Positions 41,698 through 50,855 of a stretch of DNA of 64,000 bases are shown here, one piece after another. The notes below the pieces were generated by a model. That model had not been told where the DNA came from and made no database searches. It worked only from the letters and a program-made list of their open reading frames with translations. Origin of the DNA: Halostreptopolyspora alba (lineage in GTDB: Bacteria > Actinomycetota > Actinomycetes > Streptosporangiales > Streptosporangiaceae); the NCBI GenBank assembly GCA_003725585.1, contig RJMB01000012.1:62001-126000 (forward strand). The letters run 5' to 3'. A program made the translations under genes and the position numbers. Position 1 is the first letter of the stretch. Every line of letters starts with the position of its first letter.

Positions 41698-43406
41698 CAG
41701 CGCACCCCTTTCAGCATGGCGCCGGATCCGCCACCGAAACGGCGCTGCCGACCGGCGTAGGCGCTGATGGCGTGGCGCAGATGGGCCTCCTGGAAATCCG
41801 GCCAGAGGATGTCCTCGAAGACGATCTCGGAGTAGGCGGTGTGCCAGGGAAGGAAGTTACTCGTCCGCTGCTCACCGGAGGTGCGGAGCAGGAGGTCCAC
41901 GTCGGGCAGCTCCGGGTCGTACAGATAGCGCGCGAAGCGGTCCTGGGTGAGGCCGGCGGGGTCTACACGGCCGGCGAGGGCGTCCTCGGCCATTCGGGCC
42001 GCGGCGGCGACGAGCTCCTGGCGTCCTCCGTAGTCGAGGCAGACAGTGAACGTGAGACGGCCGTTGCCGGAGGTGAGGTTCTCGGCGTGCTCGAGCTTGG
42101 CCCGCAGCCCTGGCGACACCTTGTCGCGGCGGCCGTTCCAGAGGACGCGGACTCCCTTGTTGTGCAGGCGGGTGGTAAGCGCCTCGAACCGTTCGCTCAG
42201 CATGTCGAACAGCGCCGTCACCTCGCCCTGGGACCGGGACCAGTTCTCGACGGAGAACGCGAACACCGTCAGGTACGGCACACCGCACTCGATGGCGGCG
42301 TCCACCAACCGGTGGTACGCGTCTTCGCCAGCGACGTGCCCATCGATCGGTGGGCGACCGCGTTCGGCGGCCCAGCGCCGGTTGCCGTCCATGATCACGG
42401 CGATGTGGCGGGGCGGCTCCGAAACCGTGGTCCCTCCGCGCTGCCGCCTGGACCGTAGCCTGTCGAGCCAGGAGGCGCGCCGGTGCCCTCGCCCGGCGGG
42501 CCGCGCGGGGGGACGGGTCATCCAGGACTGGAAGGAGGAGGTAGCCAGCCCGTTCCGGGGAGGAGTCGGAAGGTCCAGCGGGGTTCGCAGTAGGGCGTTA
42601 CCTCGACGCTCGATTTCACTCAGCCACAGGTCCATGCCGTTCGTCAGCGCGGATACGAACGGCTCGCTCGACGGATGGACGGCCTCCCGCCCCCGGGCTC
42701 CCTCGGCCAGGAGCGCGCGCGCACGGTCGACCTCGAACCGGATCAGCTCCGTGTGGGCGCGTCCGGGACGCCGGTTCCTCAGGGCCTGCGCGGTCAGGTC
42801 GAACTGTTCGAGATCACAGCGCGGCAGGTAGCAGCGGCCGCGCCTGAGGTCGATCACGAGGTCGCTGAGTACTTCGGCCAGCTGGAACGCCTCCCCCAGT
42901 ACCGACATCAGCCGCGGCGCCTCCTGGCCGGCCGGTTCCAGCAATGGTGTGGTTAGCTCCGCCCAAGCGCCGCTATGCCCCCGAAGGAACCCTCGCAGTT
43001 CCTCGAACGTGGCGAAGTCGACTGGTTCCCCGCAGTCCTTCTCCAGCGCGGACAGATACTCGAGCAGCGCATCACGGTCGAGCTCCCACACCTTGGCCGT
43101 GTGGACGAACGCACGCCGTACCGGGTGGGTGCTGCGCGCCGTTTCCAGTTCCTGGAATATGGTCTCGCGCAAGCGCGCAACGGCTCGGGGGCGGTCGCCT
43201 TCCCGGCCCTCGTCGGCCAGATGGTCCGCCCACAGGGCGAAGGCCGACAACGCGTGAATGTGTGGCCGTTTGGGCGCGGGGAGCAGGTCGACGGTTGTGT
43301 ACGAGAGGTGGTGTGTCCGCGCGTGCATTCTGCGGCAGACCTCGAACGCGCGCTGAAGATCGGGGTCGCGGACTCCAGCCACATCCAGCGTGTTGGTAGT
43401 GCTCAA
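41697..43406 (-). CDS. Fusion of squalene/phytoene synthase-like and cis-prenyltransferase domains
   Basis: 569 aa, TTG start with GGGGCGA upstream. Residues 1-290: trans-isoprenyl synthase fold of the squalene/phytoene type with both Asp-rich motifs intact (D61-HLA-D65 and D182-LVI-D186, the latter followed by the typical RRGRCYLP). A basic linker (300-325) joins a complete cis-prenyltransferase (UppS-like): catalytic Asp340 in AVIMDGNRRWA, FAFSVENWSRS, and RTSGEQRTSNFLPWHTAYSE near residue 510. Both active sites look competent. One possibility is that the UppS-like half builds a Z-prenyl diphosphate that the other half condenses or cyclises; each half alone is well known, the fusion is not one I recognise. 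Ends in overlap with an ABC exporter. Confidence 0.88.
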   Translation of the reverse strand: MSTTNTLDVAGVRDPDLQRAFEVCRRMHARTHHLSYTTVDLLPAPKRPHIHALSAFALWADHLADEGREGDRPRAVARLRETIFQELETARSTHPVRRAFVHTAKVWELDRDALLEYLSALEKDCGEPVDFATFEELRGFLRGHSGAWAELTTPLLEPAGQEAPRLMSVLGEAFQLAEVLSDLVIDLRRGRCYLPRCDLEQFDLTAQALRNRRPGRAHTELIRFEVDRARALLAEGARGREAVHPSSEPFVSALTNGMDLWLSEIERRGNALLRTPLDLPTPPRNGLATSSFQSWMTRPPARPAGRGHRRASWLDRLRSRRQRGGTTVSEPPRHIAVIMDGNRRWAAERGRPPIDGHVAGEDAYHRLVDAAIECGVPYLTVFAFSVENWSRSQGEVTALFDMLSERFEALTTRLHNKGVRVLWNGRRDKVSPGLRAKLEHAENLTSGNGRLTFTVCLDYGGRQELVAAAARMAEDALAGRVDPAGLTQDRFARYLYDPELPDVDLLLRTSGEQRTSNFLPWHTAYSEIVFEDILWPDFQEAHLRHAISAYAGRQRRFGGGSGAMLKGVR

Positions 43407-43980
43407 AAAATCGCCCCAGCCTATTTTTTACAACTCCCTGGTTCACGCTCGAACCGCGGACGAGTGTATCCAAAAAGAGTGCCGCCCGATGTTCCTCATC
43501 GCAAATACGCCCGTTTTTTGTGGATTTATTATGAGCGCACAGAAAAGCAACATATTCGCATGAGGTGAGCCACTGATCCTTTCGGGGTAATCGATGGTGG
43601 CTGTGTGTTCCGGTGTACATATCGCTCCCTGGTGCCGTGGACTCCCCGAACGAGCCGGTTGTCCGATTCCTGGGGCCCGGTCGGCGGCCGGATCCCTCCT
43701 GAAGAGGGCGCATCGCTACGAGCGTGAACGCGGCGACCTCCGGCTCGCTCCACGTGGCGGCGGCCGGGATCAACGGGGCCAGAGTGGAGAAGATGTTCCT
43801 GCCCCCAACCGTGGTGGGCACGTACGTTCCTCCCAGCTCGGGTGATGCCAGGAAGCCGTACCGACGAAGCGCCAAGGGCGTGTGGGATGCGGTGGACGTT
43901 TTCGGACGCAAGGTCGAGCTGGTCCGCCAGATCGCACGCGAGCGTGCCGAGCAAGTGGTCCCGCTTCCAGATCACCAGGG
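43407..43980. other. Upstream region of the prenyl synthase operon; remnants only
   Basis: Next to the operon (43407-43570) the DNA is AT-rich and should contain its promoter. From about 43600 to 43980 the minus strand continues the second reading frame of the broken CPBP gene (QPWENYVFALVAVALVIWKR) and then protein-like text without a recognised family. Confidence 0.45.
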
Positions 43981-44673
43981 CTACTGCCACGAGGGCGAAC
44001 ACGTAGTTCTCCCACGGCTGCCCCTCGGGGGGTAGGCGGGGATGTTGGCCTGGAAGCGGAACAGGGCGGGGATGAGGATGCTGCCGCGGGAGACGTTGAA
44101 CAGGGGCGTCATGATGACCGACAGGGCGAACGCACCGAGCGTGAACGGGCCGAAGGGCCATGCGCTCTGCGGGGTGCCGCTGAGCAGGAACGCGGGCGGA
44201 TGCCACAGCCCCCAGAAGAATCCGAGGACCAGGCTGGTCACCAAGGGGTTGAACCGGCGTTGCAGCATCGGCTGGGCGTAACCGCGCCAGCCGAGTTCCT
44301 CGATCGGTCCGAGTAGGAGTGCCGGGATCAGCGCGGGCAGGACCATGGACCACGGGGAGAAGGGGAACTCGCCCGCCGTCCCATTCAGCAGCGCGCTCAC
44401 GTACTTGCCCGCGGGCATCGCGAGCAGCGGGAACCACCACCATCCGGCGGGCATCCGCCACAGGATCAGACGGCGCGGATGGCTCCGGACATCGCGCAGG
44501 CCACCCTCCCGCCAGAGGACGTAGAGGGCCGCGAACTCGGGCGAGTACACGGCCAGGACGAACACCGGGTGCGTGCCGGACGGGGGGCCGAAGACCGGCT
44601 CCATGAGACCGCCGAATGCGATCAGGGACGCCAGAGCTCCCCAGCCGAACAAGAAGGTCAGAGCGAAGAACAC
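43981..44673 (-). pseudogene. CPBP-family intramembrane metalloprotease, frameshifted at the C-terminus
   Basis: 230 aa as read, with the CPBP (Abi/CAAX protease-like) motifs LLLGPIEELGWRGYAQPMLQ (Glu-Glu and Arg) and FFWGLWHPPAFLL (His). At a run of six C residues near 44034 the frame leaves the conserved sequence; with one base added the other frame continues IPAYPPEGQPWENYVFALVA, as expected for the last helix. Start is a GTG without an obvious ribosome site, and no ATG lies upstream before a stop. Either a pseudogene, a phase-variable gene or a sequencing indel. Confidence 0.7.
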
Positions 44674-45555
44674 GACGAGTGGTCGACGAAGGCGGCTCTG
44701 CGGGGTGTCCTCTTGGCCGTCATGACGCCATCATCGATCTCCCTGTCACGCGCGTGGATCCGGATCTCCCCGGAGCAGCAACCTGAACCTGCTGGCGCGA
44801 CTTCAGGGTGGGTACCCTTACCGCCGGGTGCGGGGCACCCCGGAACGGACCCGACATCCACCCGCGATCGATCGCGCGACGGCACGCACGACATAATCCA
44901 GGACGCGTTCGATCCCGATTCCGGGACGCGGTCCGGACGCCGACTGGGTGTAGGAAGGTTTCGCCCGAGGGTCACGGAGCTCGTGTTCGGCCAGCTGGTC
45001 GAGTCCGCACCCAGTGGGATAGGGCCTCCCCCCGGACGCGATGGGCGAGCGCCAGGGTGTCCACGCACCTTCGGAGCAGCGCGTTGGGCACGTCGGCAAC
45101 CATGCTCAGGCACCTCAGGTCCGAGGTAAGCGAATTCCATCGCGATGAGTAAGGACTCCGGCGCCCGTGCGGTCGACAGCGGCCGGAGCTTCGTCGGTTC
45201 GCTTCGCCCAGGGCCGTCAGCCCAGCCGGTCGGCCAGGCACCGCACGGTGGGGTGGGAGTCAGTATGGCGGCGCCCCTCCACCCGATAGGTCAGCGGCGG
45301 GCTGAGCAGCGGAAGGCACACCGTCCCCGCAGTCGGCGGCGCCCCCAGGCCGGGCTCCGCCCAGTTGGGGGTGGCGGAGACACGCATCCGGCCACGCGTT
45401 CCTCGCCGTGCCGATCCCGGGGCGAGTGCCGCGGCCGGATCGGGGTAGGGCAGGGGTGCCATCTCCGGTCCGGCCACCGGTTGCGATGCCTCCGCTGCGA
45501 GCGCACCGCGGGGCCGGGTGCGGAGCGGTTGACGGGGGAAAGGAGTTGTGGAGCT
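44674..45555. other. Debris region with first copy of a duplicated segment
   Basis: About 880 bp. Contains no recognised complete gene. 45213-45348 carries copy A of a repeat whose minus strand reads CLPLLSPPLTYRVEGRRHTD, the tail of some lost regulator-like protein. The end holds the strong ribosome site and promoter of the PspC gene. Confidence 0.4.
45213..45348. repeat. Direct repeat, copy A (of A/B around pspC-type gene)
   Basis: About 135 bp, near 80-85 percent identical by eye to 45918-46049; shared blocks include GATAGGTCAGCGGCGGGCTG and GGAAGGCACACCGTCCCC. Minus strand keeps an open frame here. Confidence 0.6.
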
Positions 45556-45741
45556 ATGGCTTCGAGCGGTCTGGTGCGCACCCGTGACGGGTGGATCGCC
45601 GGCGTGTGTGCGGGTCTGGCACGCCGCTTCGGGGTGTCGCCGTTTCTGGTGCGGCTGCTGTTCGTGCTCTCGTGCGTGCTGCCGGGGCCGCAGGTGCTGA
45701 TCTACCTGGCGATGTGGATCGTGATCCCCAAGGAGACCTGA
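45556..45741 (+). CDS. PspC domain protein
   Basis: 61 aa from ATG 45556 with AGGAG and a second GGAG upstream. A single PspC domain: LVRTRDGWIAGVCAGLARRF, GVSPFLVRLLFVLSCVLPGP, and the final helix LIYLAMWIVIPKET. One amphipathic and one true membrane helix; such mini-PspC proteins sit in the membrane and are linked to envelope stress. It lies between the two copies of a direct repeat, in a decayed region, but is itself intact. Confidence 0.85.
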   Translation: MASSGLVRTRDGWIAGVCAGLARRFGVSPFLVRLLFVLSCVLPGPQVLIYLAMWIVIPKET

Positions 45742-45917
45742 CCGGCACACTGGGGGCCGCGCGGAGCCGGGGGCATGCCTTCCGCGGTCGTCAGGCAGGC
45801 GCCGGGCAGGTGGACCGCTCGACCGCGCCGCCCCGGTAAGTCCCACTACCATCCAGCCCGTTGGCGCCGACCTGCAGGACCGGCGAGCACCGGAGCGCCC
45901 GGCTTGAACTGGCCGGG

Positions 45918-46049
45918 GCCGTCAGGCCATCCGCTCGGCGAGGCATCGGGCGGTGGGGTGGGATTCGGTGTGTCGGCGGCCCCCGCCCGATAGGTCAGCG
46001 GCGGGCTGAGCAACGGAAGGCACACCGTCCCCGGCCCGGCGGAGCCCAG
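45918..46049. repeat. Direct repeat, copy B
   Basis: Matches 45213-45348 in the same orientation with a 2-3 base deletion that breaks the minus-strand frame kept in copy A. The copies are 705 bp apart and enclose the PspC gene. Confidence 0.6.
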
Positions 46050-46051
46050 GG

Positions 46052-46285
46052 GTGCCGCGGCGAATCACGCCGCCGTGCACCGCATCGACGGTGCTGGCGC
46101 TGTCGGTGGACGCCAAGGGGGTGGCGATGCGCCCCGAGGCACTGCGCCCGGTCACCCGCCAGGCCGCCGCGGCCACCCCCAGGGCCTTTCGCGCCCGCCT
46201 TACCGCGGGCGAGAAGCCGGCCCGCACACGGATGGCCACCCTGGCCTGCGTCTATGACGCCGAGCCCGCCGCCCGGCGGCCCCAC
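46052..46285 (+). pseudogene. ISKra4-family transposase fragment
   Basis: LALSVDAKGVAMRPEALRPV, then RLTAGEKPARTRMATLACVY and DAEPAARRPHE are the central part of ISKra4 transposases (usual SVDGKGVVMRPEAL and KRMATLACVYD). Only about 70 residues remain; both ends are missing and it is joined directly to an unrelated deacetylase fragment. Confidence 0.65.
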
Positions 46286-46743
46286 GAAACGAGCGCGGGC
46301 TGCGCTACGACAGCAGTTTGATGGGCCACGACTACCGCCCCTATCGGTGCCGCACCGGCGGCCGGGTGGACGCCGAGAGCGCCAGGTGGGGCGAGGAGAC
46401 CCCGCTGGTGGAGGTGCCGGTCAGCTGGACCCTCGACGATCTGCCGCACCTGGAGTTCCTCAGTTCCCCCGCGCGCACCCTGCCCGGGCTGGGCGACGCC
46501 GAGCGGATGTTCGCCGACTGGGAGCTGGATCTGCGCTACATGCTGCGCGAGACCGAGCAGGGCGTGCTCACGGTGACCTTCCACCCCCAGGTGATCGGCC
46601 GTGGCCACCGGTTGCTGCGACTGGAGGAGTGGCTGGACCGCATCACGGCCTATGGGGTCGGGTTCGCCACCGTCGGCGCCGTGGCCGACCTCGCGGCCGG
46701 CGGCGCGCAGCTGGGCCGGCCCAAGGCGGCGCCGGCGGAGTGA
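46276..46743 (+). pseudogene. Polysaccharide deacetylase (PuuE-like), C-terminal half
   Basis: NERGLRYDSSLMGHDYRPYR, VDAESARWGEETPLVEVPVS, LDLRYMLRETEQGVLTVTFH and RLEEWLDRITAYGVGFATVG match the second half of NodB-fold deacetylases acting on amides such as allantoin or chitin-like polymers. The first half with the metal ligands is absent, replaced by the ISKra4 fragment at about 46285. Translation from ATG 46321 would give only an inactive piece. Confidence 0.65.
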
Positions 46744-47210
46744 GACCCGGGTGAGAGTGCCCGGCGCCGGGCCCCGCCAGGGGCCGGCTGCCGCGATCCG
46801 CCCGGCCGGCGAAGCCGGGTGGCCGACCGCGTTTCCGGCGGCCCCCAGCCTGCCGCCGGAGGCGATTGCCCGCCTCCTGCAACCCGGGTGCAACGTTGGC
46901 GCGCCTACGGTGAGCGATGTCACTGTTGACCCGGGCCGATTCGCGATCCGCCCCGGGCGATTCGACCTGCTCCGCCGAAGGACGAGGACGTGGAAGCTGC
47001 CACCGTCACGGGCGTCGCCCGCCGCGGTCCGCGGACGAATCCGATATCCCGCCCCGGGCCCTGACCTGGTGCCGGTCGGGTCCGAGGCCTCCGGCGACCG
47101 CCGGATCACGTCACCGACAGTTTCGAGGAGGTTCCCGCTGAAGTGGTTTCCGCGCGCCCGGTACTCGGCTTGCGGCGGTGGACCGCTGGGTGGGTCCGGA
47201 GAGGGAATCG
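46744..47210. promoter_or_regulatory. Control region upstream of the GAF regulator
   Basis: No gene. Contains the direct repeat TGCAAC-CCGGG-TGCAAC at 46878-46894, the same element found before the aldehyde and alcohol dehydrogenases, suggesting autoregulation. The regulator start has GGAGAGGGA as ribosome site. Confidence 0.5.
46878..46894 (+). promoter_or_regulatory. TGCAAC-N5-TGCAAC element 1
   Basis: TGCAACCCGGGTGCAAC: two TGCAAC blocks 11 bp apart, 317 bp upstream of the GAF regulator start. Confidence 0.55.
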
Positions 47211-48497
47211 ATGCCTAGACCGATACCCCGTCCCATGGCCGCAGACCACAATGCCCGCGACGATGGAAGCGACGTCGCCGCGACGCGGCGGCGGGTCGCC
47301 CGCGCCCATGAGCAGTTCCTAACCTCCGGACGGATCCCCGACACACTGCCCAGCCTGGTCCGCGACTCGTGGAAGCGGTCCCTGGACTGCGGCGTCGATC
47401 CGGAGGGCGTGCAACCGCATGTCGATTTGTGCTCGGCGGAGGTGCGATCGCGGCTGGAGGCGCACCCGCTCGCGCCGGTGATGCCGCTGTTTCGCCGGCT
47501 GCTGCTCGATTCCGTCCCCGATGGCGGCCACATCATCGCCATCGCCGACGCCGACGGGCGCCTGCTGCAGGTCGAAGGTGACCGCACCCTGCGCTCGCGG
47601 GCCGAGGTCATGCATTTCGTCGCGGGCGCCGACTGGCGTGAACAGGCCGCGGGCACCAATGCGCCCGGACTCGCGATCGCCCTCGACCACGAGGTGCGGA
47701 TCTTCGCCACCGAGCACTTCGGACGCAACGTCCATCCGTGGAGCTGTTCGGCGGCACCGGTGCACGATCCCGACACCGGTGCGCTGCTGGGAGTCGTCGA
47801 CCTCACCGGAAGCGACACGGTCGCCACACCTCACGCACTCGCCCTGGTCCGGGCCGCCGCCACGGCGGCCGAGACGGAACTGCGGGTCCAGCGCCTGAAC
47901 GGAGCGGCGCCCCCGGCGCCGGCGCCCCAGCGGCCCCGCTTGCGCGCACTCGGCCGGGACCGGGCCCTGCTCAGCGCCAACGGGCGCACCATCGAGCTCA
48001 GCACACGCCACTCCGAGATCCTTCTGCTGCTCACACGCCACCCCGAGGGACTGACCGGCGAGGCCCTCGCCGCGCGCCTACACGAGCACGACTCCTCGCC
48101 TGTGACCGTGCGCGCCGAACTGTCGCGCCTGCGCCGCCTGCTGGGCGGCGGAATGCTGGACTCCCGGCCGTACCGACTGCGCACGGCGGTATCCACCGAC
48201 GTCGACGAGGTGCGCCGACAGCTGCGCAGCGGCGACTATCGCGCCGCCGTCCAGTCCTACCCGGGGCCCCTCCTGCCCAGCTCGGAGGCACCCGGGATCG
48301 CCGATGCCCGCGAGGAGCTGACCAGGGAACTGTGCAGTGTCCTGGTCAGCGGCTCGGCAGCCGAAGCCCTCCTGATCTGGTCCGAGCGATCCGACGGCCG
48401 GGACGACCCCCGGGTCCTCCAGGCCGCCCTGGACACCCTTCCCTCGGACTCCCCGCGAGCGGCCATGGTGGCGGCCCGCCTGGCCCGGCTGGCCTGA
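47211..48497 (+). CDS. GAF-domain transcriptional regulator of aldehyde/alcohol dehydrogenase genes
   Basis: 428 aa from ATG 47211 with GGAGAGGGA. Residues 20-60 are the leader typical of AcoR-like activators (ARAHEQFLTSGRIPDTLPSL, VRDSWKRSLDCGVDPEGVQP). A GAF sensor follows (IAIADADGRLLQVEGD, AGADWREQAAGTNAPGLAIA, SCSAAPVHDPDTGALLGVVD). There is no AAA+ domain or Fis HTH; instead a winged-helix-like part (IELSTRHSEILLLLTRHPEG, VRAELSRLRRLLGGG) ends the protein. This actinobacterial type is regularly found just before an acetaldehyde dehydrogenase gene and presumably senses an aldehyde or alcohol. Confidence 0.85.
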   Translation: MPRPIPRPMAADHNARDDGSDVAATRRRVARAHEQFLTSGRIPDTLPSLVRDSWKRSLDCGVDPEGVQPHVDLCSAEVRSRLEAHPLAPVMPLFRRLLLDSVPDGGHIIAIADADGRLLQVEGDRTLRSRAEVMHFVAGADWREQAAGTNAPGLAIALDHEVRIFATEHFGRNVHPWSCSAAPVHDPDTGALLGVVDLTGSDTVATPHALALVRAAATAAETELRVQRLNGAAPPAPAPQRPRLRALGRDRALLSANGRTIELSTRHSEILLLLTRHPEGLTGEALAARLHEHDSSPVTVRAELSRLRRLLGGGMLDSRPYRLRTAVSTDVDEVRRQLRSGDYRAAVQSYPGPLLPSSEAPGIADAREELTRELCSVLVSGSAAEALLIWSERSDGRDDPRVLQAALDTLPSDSPRAAMVAARLARLA

Positions 48498-48510
48498 CGC
48501 CCCCGCTCAC

Positions 48511-48527
48511 GGCAACGCGGTTGCAAC
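48511..48527 (+). promoter_or_regulatory. TGCAAC-N5-TGCAAC element 2
   Basis: GGCAAC-GCGGT-TGCAAC, 81 bp upstream of the aldehyde dehydrogenase start; one mismatch in the first block. Confidence 0.55.
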
Positions 48528-48607
48528 CTCGGCGTCACTAGCGTCCGCCGCACGACGCATACGAACGAGGCGTCTGCGCCGTTGACACGTCGAGGAGGCA
48601 GCACTTC

Positions 48608-50131
48608 ATGACCGTCTACGCACACCCCGGAAACTCCGGCGCGATCGTCGAATACGCACCCCGGTACGGCAACTGGATCGGCGGCGAATGGACACCCCCG
48701 GTCAAGGGCCGCTACATGGAGAACCCGACACCGGTCACCGGGGCTGTGTTCACCGAGGTCGCCCGGAGCGGGGCAGACGACGTCGAGCTCGCTCTGGACG
48801 CGGCGCACGCGGTCGCACCGGCCTGGGGCCGTACGCCCCCGCAAGAGCGCGCTCTGATGCTGAACCGCATCGCGGACCGCATCGAGGAGAACCTGGAGCG
48901 GCTGGCCGTCGCCGAGAGCTGGGAAAACGGAAAGGCGGTGCGCGAGTCGCTGGCAGCGGACCTTCCGCTGGCCGTCGACCACTTCCGGTACTTCGCGGGT
49001 GCCATCCGCGCCCAAGAAGGGGCGCTCTCGCAGATCGACGAGCACACCGCCGCCTACCACTTCCACGAACCGCTGGGTGTGGTCGGGCAGATCATTCCGT
49101 GGAACTTCCCTCTGCTCATGGCCACCTGGAAACTGGCGCCCGCACTGGCGGCGGGAAACGCGGTGGTCCTCAAGCCAGCCGAGCAAACCCCGGCGTCGAT
49201 CCTGCTCCTCATGGAGACCATCGCCGACATCCTGCCGGCGGGGCTGGTCAACGTTGTCAACGGGTTCGGAGCGGAGGCGGGCCGACCGCTGGCCTCCAAC
49301 CCGCGCGTAAGCAAGGTCGCCTTCACCGGTGAGACCACGACGGGACGGCTCATCATGCAGTACGCCAGCGAGAACCTCGTCCCGGTCACACTGGAGCTGG
49401 GCGGCAAAAGCCCAAACGTGTTCTTCGACGACGTGGCCGCCGCGCGCGACGAGTTCTACGACAAGGCGCTGGAAGGCTTCACACTCTTCGCGCTCAACCA
49501 GGGCGAGGTGTGCACCTGCCCGTCGCGGGCCCTCATCCAGGGCGGGATCTACAACGACTTCCTGGCCTCCGCGGTCGAGCGGACCGAGCGGATCCGCGGG
49601 GGCGACCCACTCGACACCGAGACCATGATCGGTGCGCAGGCGAGTAACGATCAGCTGGAGAAGATCCTCTCCTACATCGACATCGGCAGGAAGGAAGGCG
49701 CGCGGGTACTCACCGGCGGACACCGGGCCGATCGCGGCGGCGCCCTCTCCGGCGGGTACTACGTCGAGCCGACGATCTTCGAAGGCGACAACAGCATGCG
49801 GATCTTCCAGGAGGAGATCTTCGGTCCGGTCGTGTCCGTGGCCCGATTCGGCGGCTATGACGAAGCCGTGAAGATCGCCAACGACACGCTCTACGGCCTG
49901 GGGGCGGGTGTGTGGTCGCGGGACGGCAACACGGCCTCCCGCGCCGGGCGCGACATCCAGGCCGGTCGCGTGTGGGTGAACAACTACCACACCTACCCCG
50001 CTCACGCGGCCTTCGGCGGCTACAAGCAGTCGGGCATCGGCCGAGAGAACCACCGGATGATGCTCGACCACTACCAGCAGACGAAGAACCTCCTGGTCAG
50101 TTACTCGACGACAGCGATGGGGCTGTTCTGA
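48608..50131 (+). CDS. NAD-dependent aldehyde dehydrogenase (ExaC/AcoD type)
   Basis: 507 aa, ATG behind GAGGAGG. All ALDH signatures are present: [51 protein letters not shown] with the general-base Glu, and the catalytic Cys in [13 protein letters not shown] near residue 300; [13 protein letters not shown] and [20 protein letters not shown] near the end. Close to acetaldehyde dehydrogenases that work with ethanol oxidation. TGATG overlap with the DUF779 gene, a conserved pair. Confidence 0.95.
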   Translation: MTVYAHPGNSGAIVEYAPRYGNWIGGEWTPPVKGRYMENPTPVTGAVFTEVARSGADDVELALDAAHAVAPAWGRTPPQERALMLNRIADRIEENLERLAVAESWENGKAVRESLAADLPLAVDHFRYFAGAIRAQEGALSQIDEHTAAYHFHEPLGVVGQIIPWNFPLLMATWKLAPALAAGNAVVLKPAEQTPASILLLMETIADILPAGLVNVVNGFGAEAGRPLASNPRVSKVAFTGETTTGRLIMQYASENLVPVTLELGGKSPNVFFDDVAAARDEFYDKALEGFTLFALNQGEVCTCPSRALIQGGIYNDFLASAVERTERIRGGDPLDTETMIGAQASNDQLEKILSYIDIGRKEGARVLTGGHRADRGGALSGGYYVEPTIFEGDNSMRIFQEEIFGPVVSVARFGGYDEAVKIANDTLYGLGAGVWSRDGNTASRAGRDIQAGRVWVNNYHTYPAHAAFGGYKQSGIGRENHRMMLDHYQQTKNLLVSYSTTAMGLF

Positions 50132-50514
50132 TGGGCGAGGGTTCCGCAGCGGCCCCCCGAGTGCAGGTGACCGCGCAGGCCGCGGCGGTGCTGCGTGAAC
50201 TCCGCGAGCAGTACGGGCCGCTGATGTTCCACCAGTCCGGTGGCTGCTGCGACGGCAGTTCCCCGATGTGCTACCGGGACGGCGAATTCCGCCTGGGAGA
50301 CTCCGACGTCCGACTCGGCGAACTGGAGGCGGGAACGCCCGAACCCGTCACGGTGTGGATGTCGCGTTCACAGTTCGCCGCCTGGTCGCACACCCGCCTG
50401 ACCATCGACGTCGTGCCCGGCCGGGGCGGGGGTTTCTCCCTTGAGGCCCCGACCGGAAACCGGTTCATCATCCGCTCCGACCTGATGAACGAGGACTCGC
50501 CGCAGCAGCGGTGA
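50131..50514 (+). CDS. DUF779 family protein
   Basis: 127 aa. VQVTAQAAAVLRELREQYGP, then FHQSGGCCDGSSPMCY with three cysteines and VDVVPGRGGGFSLEAPTGNR-like ending are the DUF779 hallmarks. The family is nearly always found behind acetaldehyde dehydrogenase genes; the Cys cluster suggests metal or redox function, but its role is unknown. Start overlaps the aldehyde dehydrogenase stop. Confidence 0.9.
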   Translation: MGEGSAAAPRVQVTAQAAAVLRELREQYGPLMFHQSGGCCDGSSPMCYRDGEFRLGDSDVRLGELEAGTPEPVTVWMSRSQFAAWSHTRLTIDVVPGRGGGFSLEAPTGNRFIIRSDLMNEDSPQQR

Positions 50515-50855
50515 GGCCGCGCCGCCGACCGCCGGCCAGCACCCTGAGCCGGCGGCCGGAGCCGCCGGACTCTTCACGACGAGCGTCCCGCGTACGCGGG
50601 AGTGGTCCACGGTGTTGCAAGACGGCTCGCCGGCCGAGCTCTGGCGCTGTCTGCAGCTGCCCGAGCCCCAGCAGCGCGTCCTGCTGGTGGCCCGGGCCGA
50701 GGGCTGGGCCTCCCGCGCCTCCCGAGCCCGCCGCGGACGAGCCGAGGCGGCCGATGAGAGCGACGACGCTGCTGAGACCGGCTGCAACAGGAGTGCAACA
50801 GAAATGTGAGTAGCGTCACATTAGCCAAGCAATCCCATCGATTTGAGGAGCACCG
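50515..50855. promoter_or_regulatory. Gap before the alcohol dehydrogenase, with TGCAAC element
   Basis: Holds direct-repeat element 3 at 50783-50799 and the promoter and GAGGAG ribosome site of the alcohol dehydrogenase. A 65-codon frame at 50612-50809 (starting LQDGSPAELWRCLQLPEPQQ) has protein-like composition but no recognised family; I do not call it. Confidence 0.45.
50783..50799 (+). promoter_or_regulatory. TGCAAC-N5-TGCAAC element 3
   Basis: TGCAAC-AGGAG-TGCAAC, 57 bp upstream of the alcohol dehydrogenase start; identical blocks to element 1. Confidence 0.6.

Noticed and set aside
43072-43911. 279-codon minus-strand frame across the prenyl synthase promoter
   Set aside because: Crosses the AT-rich promoter and the fusion gene in another frame; parts look protein-like but no family could be named.
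48257-50071. 604-codon minus-strand frame opposite the aldehyde dehydrogenase
   Set aside because: Antisense of an intact ALDH gene, no recognisable domain.
50612-50809. 65-codon frame between DUF779 and the alcohol dehydrogenase
   Set aside because: Plausible composition, but no family, and it overlaps the TGCAAC promoter element; not supported enough to call.
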